DNA of 64,000 bases from Chitinophagaceae bacterium (GTDB taxonomy: Bacteria; Bacteroidota; Bacteroidia; Chitinophagales; Chitinophagaceae): the NCBI GenBank assembly GCA_016721085.1, contig JADKJI010000027.1, positions 1 through 64,000 of the forward strand. Reading direction: 5' to 3'. The stretch's first letter is position 1. Each line of letters starts with the position of its first letter. The translations under genes were made by a program, and so were the position numbers. The notes beneath the pieces are model-generated. The model had not been told where the DNA came from, did not search any database, and saw only the letters and a program-made list of their open reading frames with translations. Shown piece after piece: positions 32,861 through 42,113 of the stretch.

Positions 32861-32871
32861 AGTAAAGGCAT

Positions 32872-32900
32872 AAAAAAACCCGGACATTGAAGACCGGGTT
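32872..32900 (-). terminator. terminator of the serine palmitoyltransferase homologue gene
   Basis: The stem AACCCGG / CCGGGTT has a 9-nt loop. On the minus strand it is followed by a T7 run. It lies 20 bp beyond the stop of the gene at 32921. Confidence 0.85.
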
Positions 32901-32920
32901 TGGTGAGAGTTTTTTTAGAA

Positions 32921-34177
32921 TTATGCTTCCGCCATATCTGGAATGGCTTCTGCCTTATAAGCTCCTGCATCCAGCTTTTTCTTTGTTTCTTCAAAAGCTT
33001 TCAACGTTGCTTCTATATCTGCATCTGTATGTACTGCAGTAGGTATAAGACGGTAAATGATATGTCCCTTTGGTATTACAGGATAAAGAACAATTGAACA
33101 GAAGATATTATAGTTTTCACGCAGATCCATCACCATGGCAGTTGCTTCTTCAACACCTCCAGTCATATATACTGGTGTAACTACTGAATCTGTTTTACCA
33201 ATATCAAATCCTTTTGCTGTTAATCCTGCTTGCAGCTTTCTTGCATTCTCCCACAGTTTTTCTTTTAGTGCAGGAACTGTACGAAGTAATTCAAGACGTT
33301 TCAAATTACCTACTACCAGTGGCATGGGTAAACTCTTTGCAAAAATCTGTGAACGGATATTGTAGCGTATATAATCAATGATGTTTTTATCACCTGCAAT
33401 AAATGCTCCGATTGATGCCATTGATTTTGCAAAGGTTGAGAAGTAGAGGTCTATCTTATCCTGTACACCTTGCTCTTCTCCGGCACCTGCGCCTGTTTTT
33501 CCCAGCGTTCCAAATCCATGTGCATCATCAACAAGCATACGGAACTGGTATTTGTCTTTCAATGCAGCAATTTCTTTCAGTCTGCCCTGATCACCAGCCA
33601 TACCAAAAACACCTTCTGTAATCAATAAGATACCTCCGGCCTGTTGTTTCTCTATAAGTGCTGTTGCTCTTTGTAATTGTTTTTCACAATCAGCCACATC
33701 GTTGTGCTTGAAAACATATCTGTGTCCGGGATGAAGACGAAATCCATCAATGATACAAGCATGACTTTCCGCATCATAAACTATAATATCGTGGCGGCTG
33801 CATAAGCCATCAATAAGGCTTACCATACCCTGATATCCGAAATTGAGAAGAATAGCATCTTCCTTTCCTTCAAAAGCGGCCAGTTCTTTTTCCAATTGTT
33901 CATGGAGATTACTGTTTCCGCTCATCATACGGGCACCCATTGGAAGGGCCAGACCATACTCTGCGGCTCCATCAGCATCAGCTTTACGAACTTCTGGATG
34001 GTTTGCCAATCCCAGGTAATTGTTCAGGCTCCATACAATCATCTCTTTTCCGCGGAATTTCATATGACTTCCGATCTCACCTTCCAGCTTAGGGAATGCG
34101 AAATAACCATGAGCTCTTTCACGGTGCTGCCCGAGAGGGCCATAATTTTTGAGTAACCTTTCAAAAATATCTGCCAT
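32921..34177 (-). CDS. alpha-oxoamine synthase, probable serine palmitoyltransferase
   Basis: A 418-residue PLP enzyme that joins an amino acid to an acyl-CoA. The PLP lysine is Lys251 in YFSTFAKSMASIGAFI. Also seen are NNYLGLANHPEV near 52, the stacking His138 (AESHACIIDG), LITEGVFGMAGDQGRL, and LVDDAHGFGTLGKTGAG with Asp218/His220. Such enzymes include serine palmitoyltransferase, KBL and BioF. The FAKSMASIG pocket and the extended N-terminus (YGPLGQHRERAHGYFAF) resemble the Bacteroidota SPT that starts sphingolipid synthesis. The C-terminal tail (GAYKAEAIPDMAEA) is extra. Substrate by resemblance only; the family is sure. Confidence 0.87.
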   Translation of the reverse strand: MADIFERLLKNYGPLGQHRERAHGYFAFPKLEGEIGSHMKFRGKEMIVWSLNNYLGLANHPEVRKADADGAAEYGLALPMGARMMSGNSNLHEQLEKELAAFEGKEDAILLNFGYQGMVSLIDGLCSRHDIIVYDAESHACIIDGFRLHPGHRYVFKHNDVADCEKQLQRATALIEKQQAGGILLITEGVFGMAGDQGRLKEIAALKDKYQFRMLVDDAHGFGTLGKTGAGAGEEQGVQDKIDLYFSTFAKSMASIGAFIAGDKNIIDYIRYNIRSQIFAKSLPMPLVVGNLKRLELLRTVPALKEKLWENARKLQAGLTAKGFDIGKTDSVVTPVYMTGGVEEATAMVMDLRENYNIFCSIVLYPVIPKGHIIYRLIPTAVHTDADIEATLKAFEETKKKLDAGAYKAEAIPDMAEA

Positions 34178-34232
34178 ACTTCAACTTTTTTATGCCCGGA
34201 AATCCATTTGTCCAGACAGGTTTGGAATGCCG

Positions 34233-34262
34233 CAAAGGTAATAATTTGGCCTCAGTCGGCAA
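34233..34262 (-). promoter_or_regulatory. promoter of the serine palmitoyltransferase homologue gene
   Basis: On the minus strand, TTG (34260-34262), a 19-bp spacer and TACCTTTG (34233-34240) fit the Bacteroidota consensus exactly. The predicted leader to the ATG at 34177 is about 50 nt. Confidence 0.7.
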
Positions 34263-34349
34263 GGGCTGTTAAGCGGCTAGTATTTCACAGGCAAAAACGG
34301 TTGTACAGCAGCTTATCAAAAAAATAATACAGGCAAGAAGCCGGCTGTT

Positions 34350-34357
34350 TATCTTTG
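34350..34357 (+). promoter_or_regulatory. TAnnTTTG -7 box before the alkaline phosphatase gene
   Basis: TATCTTTG lies 16 bp before the ATG at 34374. It supports that ATG over the in-frame TTG at 34365, which would fall at the probable transcription start. No good -33 box is at normal distance. Confidence 0.45.
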
Positions 34358-34373
34358 CCAAAATTTGAATGAT

Positions 34374-36005
34374 ATGTTACGCCAATCCCTCCTTTTATGC
34401 CTCTTGGTCAGTTCATTGTTTTCAAATGCACAGGTTAAAAATACCCCAGGAAAGGCCGTACAGCGTCCAAAACTGGTAGTTGGTATCATGATCGACCAGA
34501 TGCGTTGGGATTATCTGTACCGGTATTATGAAAGATATGGCTCAGGCGGCTTTAAAAGGCTTTTAGGAGAAGGGATGAGCTGCGAGAATACGATGATACC
34601 CTATGCTCAAACGGTAACCGCAGCAGGACATACCAGCGTTTATACAGGATCTGTTCCCTCCATCAATGGTATCATGGGAAATGAGTGGTTCGATAAAAGC
34701 CAGAACAGGGAAGTGTATTGCGCAGAAGATAAGAAAGTAAAGATTGTCGGAGCAGAAAAGGGGGAACCTATGTCGCCTGCCAATTTATGGACTACTACCA
34801 TTTGTGATGAATTACGACTCGCTACCAATTTCAAGTCAAAAGTTATTGGTATAGCTATTAAAGACAGGGGAGGGATTTTACCTGCAGGACATTCAGCCAA
34901 TGCCGCCTATTGGTACGATGGATCATCTGGTAACTGGGTTACAAGTACCTATTATATGGAATCTCTTCCTTCTTGGGTAAGTTCTTATAACAGCAAGAAA
35001 TGGGTAGATACTTTCTATAAGAATGATTGGAAAACCTTGTATCCTTTGAATACCTATATTCAAAGTGATGAGGATAATGTACCATATGAAGGTAAGTTTA
35101 GTTATGAAGCGGCCCCCGTTTTCCCGCACGACCTGAAGTCGAGGATGGGGAAAGATTATGGCACCATACGCGTTACACCATTCGGAAACAGCATGACACT
35201 CCAGTTTTCAAAAGATGCATTGATTGCAGAAAAATTGGGTAAGAATGTTGTTACAGACTTCCTGGCAATAAGTCTTTCTTCAACTGATTATGTAGGGCAT
35301 CAGTTTGGTCCCAATTCCATTGAAGTAGAAGATACTTATTTACGACTTGATAAGGATCTTGCCGATTTCTTCAGTTTTCTTGATAAGGAAGTTGGCAAAG
35401 GGCAGTACACTTTATTTCTTACTGCCGATCATGCTGTGGCACATGTACCGGGTTTTCTTCAACAACATAAGATACCAGCGTATACTGTAAGTTCAACTTC
35501 TGCAGAAGTGAATAAGCTGCTGGAAGAAAAATTCCATGTAAAGAATATTATTAGGGCAAGTGCTAACTATCAGATATATCTTAATGATGCAGCAATAGAT
35601 AGCGCAGGCGCTGATAAGGCGGCAATAAAAAAATATCTTATTTCCTATATCAATAAATTGCCTGAAGTAGTAGTGGCGTTCGATTATGAGAACACAGCCA
35701 ATGTAAATCTGCCGGCAAATGTAAAAGAAATGTTCATTCAGGGATATAACGCCAAAAGGGGAGGAGATATCCAAATTGTTTTAAAGTCTGGAATTTTTTA
35801 TGGAGGAAAAACGGGCACTACCCATGGAAGCTTCAATCCATACGATGCACATATTCCTCTTTTGTGGATGGGCTGGGGTATACGTCCGGGTAAGTTAAAC
35901 AGAGAAGTATACATGACCGATATAGCAGTAACTTTAGCCGCCTTGCTTCATGTTCAGATGCCTAGTGGGGCGGTGGGGAAGGTGATACCGGAGGTGCTGA
36001 AATAG
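34374..36005 (+). CDS. PafA-type alkaline phosphatase family protein
   Basis: A 543-residue exported phosphomonoesterase, probably periplasmic. The signal peptide is MLRQSLLLCLLVSSLFSNAQ. Metal and catalytic motifs of the PafA group are VGIMIDQMRWDYLYRY (Asp41), PYAQTVTAAGHTSVYTG with the nucleophile Thr82 by alignment to the PPTKTFPNH type, then LSSTDYVGHQFGPNS and FLTADHAVAHVPGFL and KTGTTHGSFNPYDAHIPLLW. Length fits. It releases phosphate from organic esters. It is followed at once by a long composite inverted repeat. Family confident. Confidence 0.92.
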   Translation: MLRQSLLLCLLVSSLFSNAQVKNTPGKAVQRPKLVVGIMIDQMRWDYLYRYYERYGSGGFKRLLGEGMSCENTMIPYAQTVTAAGHTSVYTGSVPSINGIMGNEWFDKSQNREVYCAEDKKVKIVGAEKGEPMSPANLWTTTICDELRLATNFKSKVIGIAIKDRGGILPAGHSANAAYWYDGSSGNWVTSTYYMESLPSWVSSYNSKKWVDTFYKNDWKTLYPLNTYIQSDEDNVPYEGKFSYEAAPVFPHDLKSRMGKDYGTIRVTPFGNSMTLQFSKDALIAEKLGKNVVTDFLAISLSSTDYVGHQFGPNSIEVEDTYLRLDKDLADFFSFLDKEVGKGQYTLFLTADHAVAHVPGFLQQHKIPAYTVSSTSAEVNKLLEEKFHVKNIIRASANYQIYLNDAAIDSAGADKAAIKKYLISYINKLPEVVVAFDYENTANVNLPANVKEMFIQGYNAKRGGDIQIVLKSGIFYGGKTGTTHGSFNPYDAHIPLLWMGWGIRPGKLNREVYMTDIAVTLAALLHVQMPSGAVGKVIPEVLK

Positions 36006-36011
36006 GACGGA

Positions 36012-36301
36012 ATGCTAGATGCTGGATGCTAGATGCCTTTTTTGCCTAAGGCTTAAGGCCTAAAGCCTAGGGCTTAAAGCAGAGAACAGACGAAGTATTT
36101 GTGAGTTATGATTATTAATTTACGAAGACTGATTTTAGAACTGTTGACAGAATAAAGCGTTTAGCATCCAGCATTCAGCATCTAGCTTGAATCTGAGAAA
36201 AGACGAAAGTATTAGTGAATTACGAAGAACAAATTACGAAGCCTAATCATTGTATGGACAACAGAATAAAGCCTTAAGCCTTAGGCCCTAAGCCTTAAGC
36301 T
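36012..36301. repeat. interleaved double inverted repeat with two copies of the conserved core
   Basis: Four arms occur in order A-B-A'-B'. A (about 36012-36037: GCTAGATGCTGGATGC words) pairs with A' (about 36163-36187). B (36044-36080: GGCTTAAGGCCTAAAGCC words) pairs with B' (36268-36301). Between B and A', and between A' and B', lie two segments (each with TACGAAG and ACAGAATAAAGC) that are reverse-complement relatives of the core found at 3664, 39169 and 40429. The element fills the spacer between the phosphatase stop and the M16 peptidase ATG. Both hairpins cannot form fully nested, so it could form a pseudoknot-like fold. Confidence 0.75.
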
Positions 36302-36322
36302 ATAATAAAAAAACCTTTCATT

Positions 36323-39167
36323 ATGAAATTGAAGCTCATTCTAAGTGCAATCTTGGTTCTTGTTACGTTTTTAGGTTTTGGACAATTAAAGCCTACAGAT
36401 CCGTTGACGATTGATCCAAAAGTGAAAATTGGAAAGTTAGAGAATGGATTAACGTTTTATGTTAGGCAGAATAAGAAACCAGAACAAAGGGTAGAGTTGC
36501 GATTGGTATTGAATGCCGGTTCTATTAATGAAGATGATGACCAACAAGGTTTGGCCCATATGAGTGAACATATGGCATTCAATGGAACCAAGAATTTCAA
36601 GAAGAACGATATCGTTTCTTTTTTGCAGGATATTGGTGTGGGATTTGGAAATGACCTCAACGCATATACAGCGTTTGATGAAACAGTTTATATTCTTCCT
36701 ATCCCAACAGATAAGCCGGGTAATCTTGAAAAAGGATTTCAGGTGCTGGAAGACTGGGCACATAATGTGACTTACCTGAATGAAGATATAGAAGGCGAAC
36801 GCGCAATCATATTGGAAGAAAGTCGTCTTGGTAAAGGAGCAGGCGACAGGATGTTCAAGAAGATATATCCGAAACTTTTTGCAGGATCAAAATATGCGAA
36901 CCGTTTACCAATAGGTGTAGATAGTATCATTAAGACCTTTCCTCCCGATGCTATACGCCGGTTTTATAAGACATGGTATCGCCCCGACCTTATGGCCGTT
37001 GTTGTAGTGGGAGATATTGAGCCTGCAAAAGCAGAAGAGATGATAAGAAAGCATTTCTCCTCTTTAACGAACCCTGCCAATGAAACAAAGCGCCTTGCCT
37101 TCTGAAGTATTCCCTTACAATAACAGCGAAGCAATTATAGCTACCGATAAGGAAGCCACTGGATATTCTATAGCTATAAATTATCCTTTCCAGAAGAAAG
37201 AAGCTACTACAACTGTAGGCGATTACAGGAATGACCTGATAGTAAGGATGTTTACTTCACTTGTAGGTCAACGTATGCAGGAATTGACGCAAAAGGAGAA
37301 TCCCCCTTTCCTGGGTGCCGGAGTTAATTTTGGCGGCTATGCCAGAGGGTATGAAGCTTTTTCTGCAAATGCTTATGTAGGCACAGGCGATGTAAAGCGT
37401 GGCCTTAACTCTATGGTGGAAGAATTGGAACGAATTAAAAGATATGGCTTTACTGCTAATGAACTAGAACGGGCAAAAAAGAATCTTTTAGCAGTGTACG
37501 AAAGAGCGTATAATGATCGTGATAAAACTGCATCAGAAAATTATGTGGATGAATATGTACAACATTTCCTGGAGAACGAACCAACCCCTGGAATTGAAAA
37601 GGAGTATGATTATGTGAAACAATTGTTGGCAGGAATTACACTTGATGATGTTAATGCGGTATCGAAGAAATTCAAAGATGAAAAGAACCGTTTTGTTTAT
37701 GTGATGGGTCCCGAGCCAAAGGCCGAACAGCCATTGCCAGATGGTAAGGAGCTGTTAGCCGCTATTGATGAAAGGGAGAAAGCTGATGTTAAGGCCTATG
37801 AAGAAAAAGTAGTGGCTGCCACTCTTCTTTCAAAAATGCCTAAACCCGGGAAAGTGTTGGCCAAAGTAAATAATGCAGTTCTTCAAACTACAGAATTAAA
37901 ACTAAGTAATGGAGTTACTGTAACCCTTAAACGCACCGATTTCAAGAACGACCAGGTTTTGATGAATGCCGGTCGTTATGGTGGTAAGAATAATTATGGT
38001 GTTGCTGATAAGTATAATGCAGAATATGCTGTTCAAGCCATCAGTTCTATGGGCGTTGGTGATTTTTCTCCAACAGACCTTAGAAAAGCACTTGCAGGTA
38101 AAGCAGTATCTGTTAGTCCTTCTTTTACTGAAGTTACAGAAGGCTTCGGTGGAAGTTCAACAGTAAAGGATCTGGAAACTTTGTTCCAGCTTACTCATCT
38201 TTATGTTACAGCGCCAAGGAAGGATACATCCCTGTTCAAATCCTTTGTTCAGAAAAACAAGTCCCAGTTCGCTATGGTGGCTGCCAATCCACAAGCTTCT
38301 TTTATTGATACCATGTACAAGGTGCTTTTCAATAATAATCCGCTGGCAATGATTGCCGTTCCTAAAAGTGAATATTTTGATAAGCTCAATCTCGACAGGA
38401 TCATGACAATCTATAAAGAGCGTTTCGGTGATGCCAACAGTATGCACTATGTATTTACTGGTAGTTTTACTGAAGAACAGATCATTCCCCTTATAGAAAA
38501 GTATATAGGAAGTCTTCCAGTGTCGGCTAAAAAACCAACTTTTGTTGACAATAAGGTAAGGCCGATACCTGGTAAGAAAACGATGACCGTTAAAAAAGGA
38601 AAAGAGCAGAAGAGTTTGATTCTTGCTTTTTATTACGGCGATGCACCATTTAGTGAAGACCTTCAGTTGAAAGCGGAAGTGCTTAGCGAGATAATCAATA
38701 TCCGTATTACTGAAGAATTGCGTGAGAAAATACAAGGTATATATGGTGGTGGTACATTTGCGCAAATAGAAAAAGTGCCTTATGGTAATTATAGTTTCAT
38801 TGTGCAATTGCCTTGTGGTCCTGAGAAAGCGGACACTTTATTGAAAGCCATTCGGAAGGAATTCGAAATGCTCGTTAAAGATGGGCCTGCCAATTCCTAT
38901 CTTGAGAAAGTGAAAAAGCAATTAATAGAGCAAGATAAAGTAGCGATGAAAGAAAACGGTTCCTGGTCATCTACACTATGGGATATAGCTGTAAAGAAAA
39001 TGGATCCAAGTTATTTCCTTGAATTCGAAAAGAAACTCAATAAACTCACCGTAAAAGATATTCAGGCAACTGCTAAGTTATTACTCAATGGCAAGAACCA
39101 GTTCACAGCAGTGTTGATGCCAGAGACGGTTGTGCCGGAGGGGGGAGAGAAGAAGAAGGCGTTTTGA
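36323..39167 (+). CDS. M16 family zinc metallopeptidase (single frameshift)
   Basis: A two-repeat M16 (pitrilysin) protease of about 948 residues, exported by signal MKLKLILSAILVLVTFLGFG. The active half has the zinc motif HxxEH as HMSEH (His79, Glu82, His83) in LAHMSEHMAFNGTKNF, with the third ligand Glu in IILEESRLGKGAGDR. The frame shifts near 37085-37100 (NPANETK in one frame, SEVFPYNNSEAIIATDKEA in the next), so one base is missing or extra. The second half (from about 510) is the inactive domain (LKLSNGVTVTLKRTDFKNDQ). The protein probably degrades peptides in the periplasm. Family certain; the frameshift is probably a sequencing error. Confidence 0.9.
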
Positions 39168-39168
39168 T

Positions 39169-39320
39169 GCTTTTTTGCCTAAGGCTTAAGGCCCAAGGCT
39201 TAGATTAGTTATCCAACCGATAATCAGGCTTCGTATCATATTATTCGTAGCTCACGATATATTCGTACGATTACTAAATTAAGCCTTAGGCTTTAGGCCT
39301 TAAGCTTTAGGCAAAAAAGC
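39169..39320. repeat. GGCCTTAAGC-arm inverted repeat with conserved core, copy 3
   Basis: Left arm GCTTTTTTGCCTAAGGCTTA (39169-39202) and right arm (about 39280-39320) are reverse complements. The core has GGCTTCGTATCATATTATTC and GTAGCTCACGATATATTC, the clearest version of the family sequence. It lies between the M16 peptidase stop and the Ldh-family ATG. Confidence 0.8.
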
Positions 39321-39347
39321 CTCCGGCTTTTTCCTTTTCTTTGCAGA

Positions 39348-40427
39348 ATGGCAGAAAAGTTATATCCCTATCTACAGCTATTACATTTTACAAAAACAGT
39401 ATTTGAAAAAATCGGATGCACAGCTTCTGATGCGGAGTTGGCAGCGAAGGTATTGCTGAGTGCTGATTTACGTGGAATAGATTCACATGGAGTGGCGAGA
39501 CTAAGCGGCTATGTTCGTTTGTGGGAAGTGAATAGGGTGAATGCAAAGCCCAATATCAGAATCATACATGAATCTCCTTCAACAGCGGTTATTGATGGTG
39601 ATGGAGGATTAGGATTGGTTGTAGCGCCTTTTGCTATGCAGGTTGCCATTGATAAAGCAAAGACAGCTGGTACCGGATGGGTAAGTGTACAGAATAGTAA
39701 CCATTTTGGAATTGCGGGCTATCATGCCATGATGGCCTTGCAACATGATATGATCGGCTGGGCCATGACCAATGCAAGTCCGCTGGTAGCCCCTACATTT
39801 TCAGTAGAAAGGTTGCTTGGAACCAATCCTATTTGCGTAGCTGTTCCTGCAGGGCAAGAGCCGGCCTTTGTGGCGGACCTGGCAACAACTACAGCAGCCA
39901 ACGGTAAATTAGAAATACTTCAAAGAAAGAACCAGGAAGCGCCTTCTGGATGGGTGCAAGATAAGATGGGAGGTCCTTCAGTGAATCCTCATGAATTGAA
40001 GTCAGGCGGTGCCTTATTACCTCTCGGTGGCGACCGTGAACATGGAAGTCACAAAGGATATGCATTAGGAGCTATTGTTGATATTTTCTCTGCCGTATTA
40101 AGTGGAGCAAACTATGGTCCCTGGGTACCCCCATTCCCTGCCTATGTACCCATGCCTGAAGAACAACCCGGAAAAGGTATCGGGCATTTCTTCGGGGCTA
40201 TGCGTATCGATGCCTTTCGTCCGGCCGACGATTTCAAGTTCAATATGGATAAATGGATCACCCGTTTCAGGGCAGCCAAAACCATTGAAGGACAAGAAAG
40301 GGTCTTAATTCCCGGTGATCCAGAAAGAGAAATGGAAGAGAGACGTATTCGATCTGGCATCCCTTTATTGAAAGTGGTGGAAGATGATATAGAGTTTTTA
40401 GCGGAGAAGTTTGGGGTAGCTCTTTAA
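39348..40427 (+). CDS. Ldh family (malate/L-lactate dehydrogenase-type) oxidoreductase
   Basis: A 359-residue NAD(P)-dependent 2-hydroxyacid dehydrogenase of the LDH2/MDG2 fold. Motifs are LLSADLRGIDSHGVARL (the catalytic His region), GDGGLGLVVAPFAM, WVSVQNSNHFGIAGYHAMMA, LLGTNPICVAVPAGQEPAFV and GSHKGYALGAIVDIFSAVLSG. Length is typical. ATG at 39348 follows TTTCTTTGCAGA, nearly a -7 box at leaderless distance. It is flanked on both sides by inverted repeats with the same core. Substrate (malate, lactate, ureidoglycolate or similar) cannot be told. Confidence 0.9.
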   Translation: MAEKLYPYLQLLHFTKTVFEKIGCTASDAELAAKVLLSADLRGIDSHGVARLSGYVRLWEVNRVNAKPNIRIIHESPSTAVIDGDGGLGLVVAPFAMQVAIDKAKTAGTGWVSVQNSNHFGIAGYHAMMALQHDMIGWAMTNASPLVAPTFSVERLLGTNPICVAVPAGQEPAFVADLATTTAANGKLEILQRKNQEAPSGWVQDKMGGPSVNPHELKSGGALLPLGGDREHGSHKGYALGAIVDIFSAVLSGANYGPWVPPFPAYVPMPEEQPGKGIGHFFGAMRIDAFRPADDFKFNMDKWITRFRAAKTIEGQERVLIPGDPEREMEERRIRSGIPLLKVVEDDIEFLAEKFGVAL

Positions 40428-40428
40428 G

Positions 40429-40610
40429 TTGTAAGTAATGCTTTTTTGCCTAAAGCTTAAGGCCTAAAGCCTAAAGCGTAATTCAGAAATCGTACGAATG
40501 TATCGCGAACTACGAAAAATACATTACGAAGCATGATTTTCGGTTGGATAACCAAATTAAGCCTGGGCTTTAGGCCTTAAGCCTTAGGCATACAGAATTA
40601 CTTACAACCG
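40429..40610. repeat. GGCCTTAAGC-arm inverted repeat, copy 4 (core inverted)
   Basis: Outer words GTTGTAAGTAATGC and ATTACTTACAAC pair, then GCCTAAAGCTTAAGGCC pairs with GGCCTTAAGCCTTAGGC. The core between is the reverse complement of that at 39169 (ATCGTACGAATGTATCGCG against the other copy's CGATATATTCGTACGAT). It directly follows the Ldh-family gene and precedes the lysC promoter. Confidence 0.8.
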
Positions 40611-40657
40611 TTCGGTATGTCAAACACACTTCTTTCTATTTTTTTCCTGTTCAACTG

Positions 40658-40665
40658 TATCTTTG
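40658..40665 (+). promoter_or_regulatory. TAnnTTTG -7 box of the aspartate kinase gene
   Basis: TATCTTTG lies 67 bp before the ATG at 40733, giving a leader of about 60 nt. No lysine or threonine riboswitch or leader peptide rich in Lys/Thr codons was seen in it. Confidence 0.45.
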
Positions 40666-40732
40666 CAACTCCTTAAAAAGGAGGGTAATTAATTATTTCA
40701 TTAAAGGCCTGGAAAAACAGGAAAAGTCAGTT

Positions 40733-42055
40733 ATGAAAATAATGAAGTTCGGTGGTACGAGTGTTGGTAAACCTGAGCGTATGCATTCGGTGGCCCAGCT
40801 CATCACCAAGGATGAAGAAAGCAAGATTGTTGTTTTAAGTGCGCTTAGTGGTACTACCAATGCATTGGTATCTATTGGTGATGCATTGGCGGCTGGTGAC
40901 CGTACATTAGCGAAACAACATATTGATAAGTTAGAAGCACATTATCAGCAATTCATAAAAGAATTGGTTACAACTGATGCTGCTTATCAGAAAGCAAAGT
41001 CAATTGTTGCTGAACATTTCGAATTTCTCAATATAATTCTGAAGATATCATTCAGCGATGCTTTGAATAAGGATATTCTGGCGCAAGGTGAATTATTATC
41101 AACCAAACTCTTTTGTGTTTTTCTGGAAGAGAAAGGGGTAAGTCATGCATTATTACCAGCATTAGAATTCATGGTAATTGACAGCAATGATGAACCGTTG
41201 CTTCCTTTGATCAAGACTCGTTTAGCACATAGTCTTGAACAGCATCCCGGAATAAAATTATTCATAACGCAAGGGTATATATGCCGTAATGCCAGAGGAG
41301 AAGTTGATAACCTGAAGAGGGGAGGAAGCGATTATACAGCATCGTTAGTTGCTGCGGCCTGCAATGCCAGTGTTTGTGAAATATGGACCGATATTGATGG
41401 AATGCATAACAATGACCCGAGGATTGTAAAGAAAACCCTTCCTATAGAACAGTTGAGTTTTGAAGAGGCTGCGGAGTTAGCATATTTCGGAGCGAAAATT
41501 TTGCATCCAACTTGTATCTGGCCAGCCCAGCAAGAAAAAGTGCCAGTGAAATTGTTGAACACTATGCAACCAGAAGCTGCCGGTACAACTATCAGGGAAG
41601 AAGCTGGTTCAGTGGGTGTAAAAGCTATTGCTGCAAAAGATGGTATCATTGCCATCAATATCAAAAGCAGCCGTATGCTGCTCGCATATGGTTTCTTACG
41701 TAAGATATTTGAGGTGTTTGAAAAATACCGTACCTCCATTGATATGATCACAACATCTGAAGTGGCTGTATCTGTTACTATTGATAACGATGTTCATCTA
41801 AAGCAGATCGTAAAGGAATTGGAACCATTCGGTCATATAACTGTAGAAGATCAACAAAGTATTGTTTCTGTGGTTGGGAATGAAATTGCACAAACTCCCG
41901 ACATATTGAGTAAGTTATTTGAAACATTGGCAGCCGTTCCTGTTAGCATGGTAAGCTATGGAGGAAGTAAGCATAATATATCAATACTAGTTCCTTCTGC
42001 TTATAAGACATCCACATTGCAGCTTTTAAATAAGGGCTTGTTCGGACTGGAATAA
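40733..42055 (+). CDS. lysC: aspartate kinase
   Basis: A 440-residue enzyme making aspartyl phosphate, first step to Lys, Thr and Met. The substrate motif MKFGGTSVGKPERM opens the protein (residues 4-17). The kinase core continues with FITQGYICRNARGEVDNLKR, GGSDYTASLVAAACNASVCE and IWTDIDGMHNNDPRIV. Two ACT-type regulatory domains follow (AINIKSSRMLLAYGFLRKIF, VSVVGNEIAQTPDILSKLFE). It lacks a fused homoserine dehydrogenase, so it is monofunctional. Ends at a bidirectional terminator. Confidence 0.93.
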   Translation: MKIMKFGGTSVGKPERMHSVAQLITKDEESKIVVLSALSGTTNALVSIGDALAAGDRTLAKQHIDKLEAHYQQFIKELVTTDAAYQKAKSIVAEHFEFLNIILKISFSDALNKDILAQGELLSTKLFCVFLEEKGVSHALLPALEFMVIDSNDEPLLPLIKTRLAHSLEQHPGIKLFITQGYICRNARGEVDNLKRGGSDYTASLVAAACNASVCEIWTDIDGMHNNDPRIVKKTLPIEQLSFEEAAELAYFGAKILHPTCIWPAQQEKVPVKLLNTMQPEAAGTTIREEAGSVGVKAIAAKDGIIAINIKSSRMLLAYGFLRKIFEVFEKYRTSIDMITTSEVAVSVTIDNDVHLKQIVKELEPFGHITVEDQQSIVSVVGNEIAQTPDILSKLFETLAAVPVSMVSYGGSKHNISILVPSAYKTSTLQLLNKGLFGLE

Positions 42056-42070
42056 TTACGAAGGTGGATA

Positions 42071-42103
42071 AAAAAAACCTGCTCAAAAAGGGCAGGTTTT
42101 TTA
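42071..42103. terminator. bidirectional terminator after lysC
   Basis: The stem ACCTGC/GCAGGT has A7 on one side and T6 on the other between convergent genes, 15 bp after the lysC stop and 11 bp from the methyltransferase stop. Confidence 0.85.
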
Positions 42104-42113
42104 TTTATAAGGG

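Noticed and set aside
40611..40732. Lysine riboswitch or Lys-rich leader peptide before lysC
   Set aside because: The leader is about 60 nt without riboswitch elements or a run of lysine codons.
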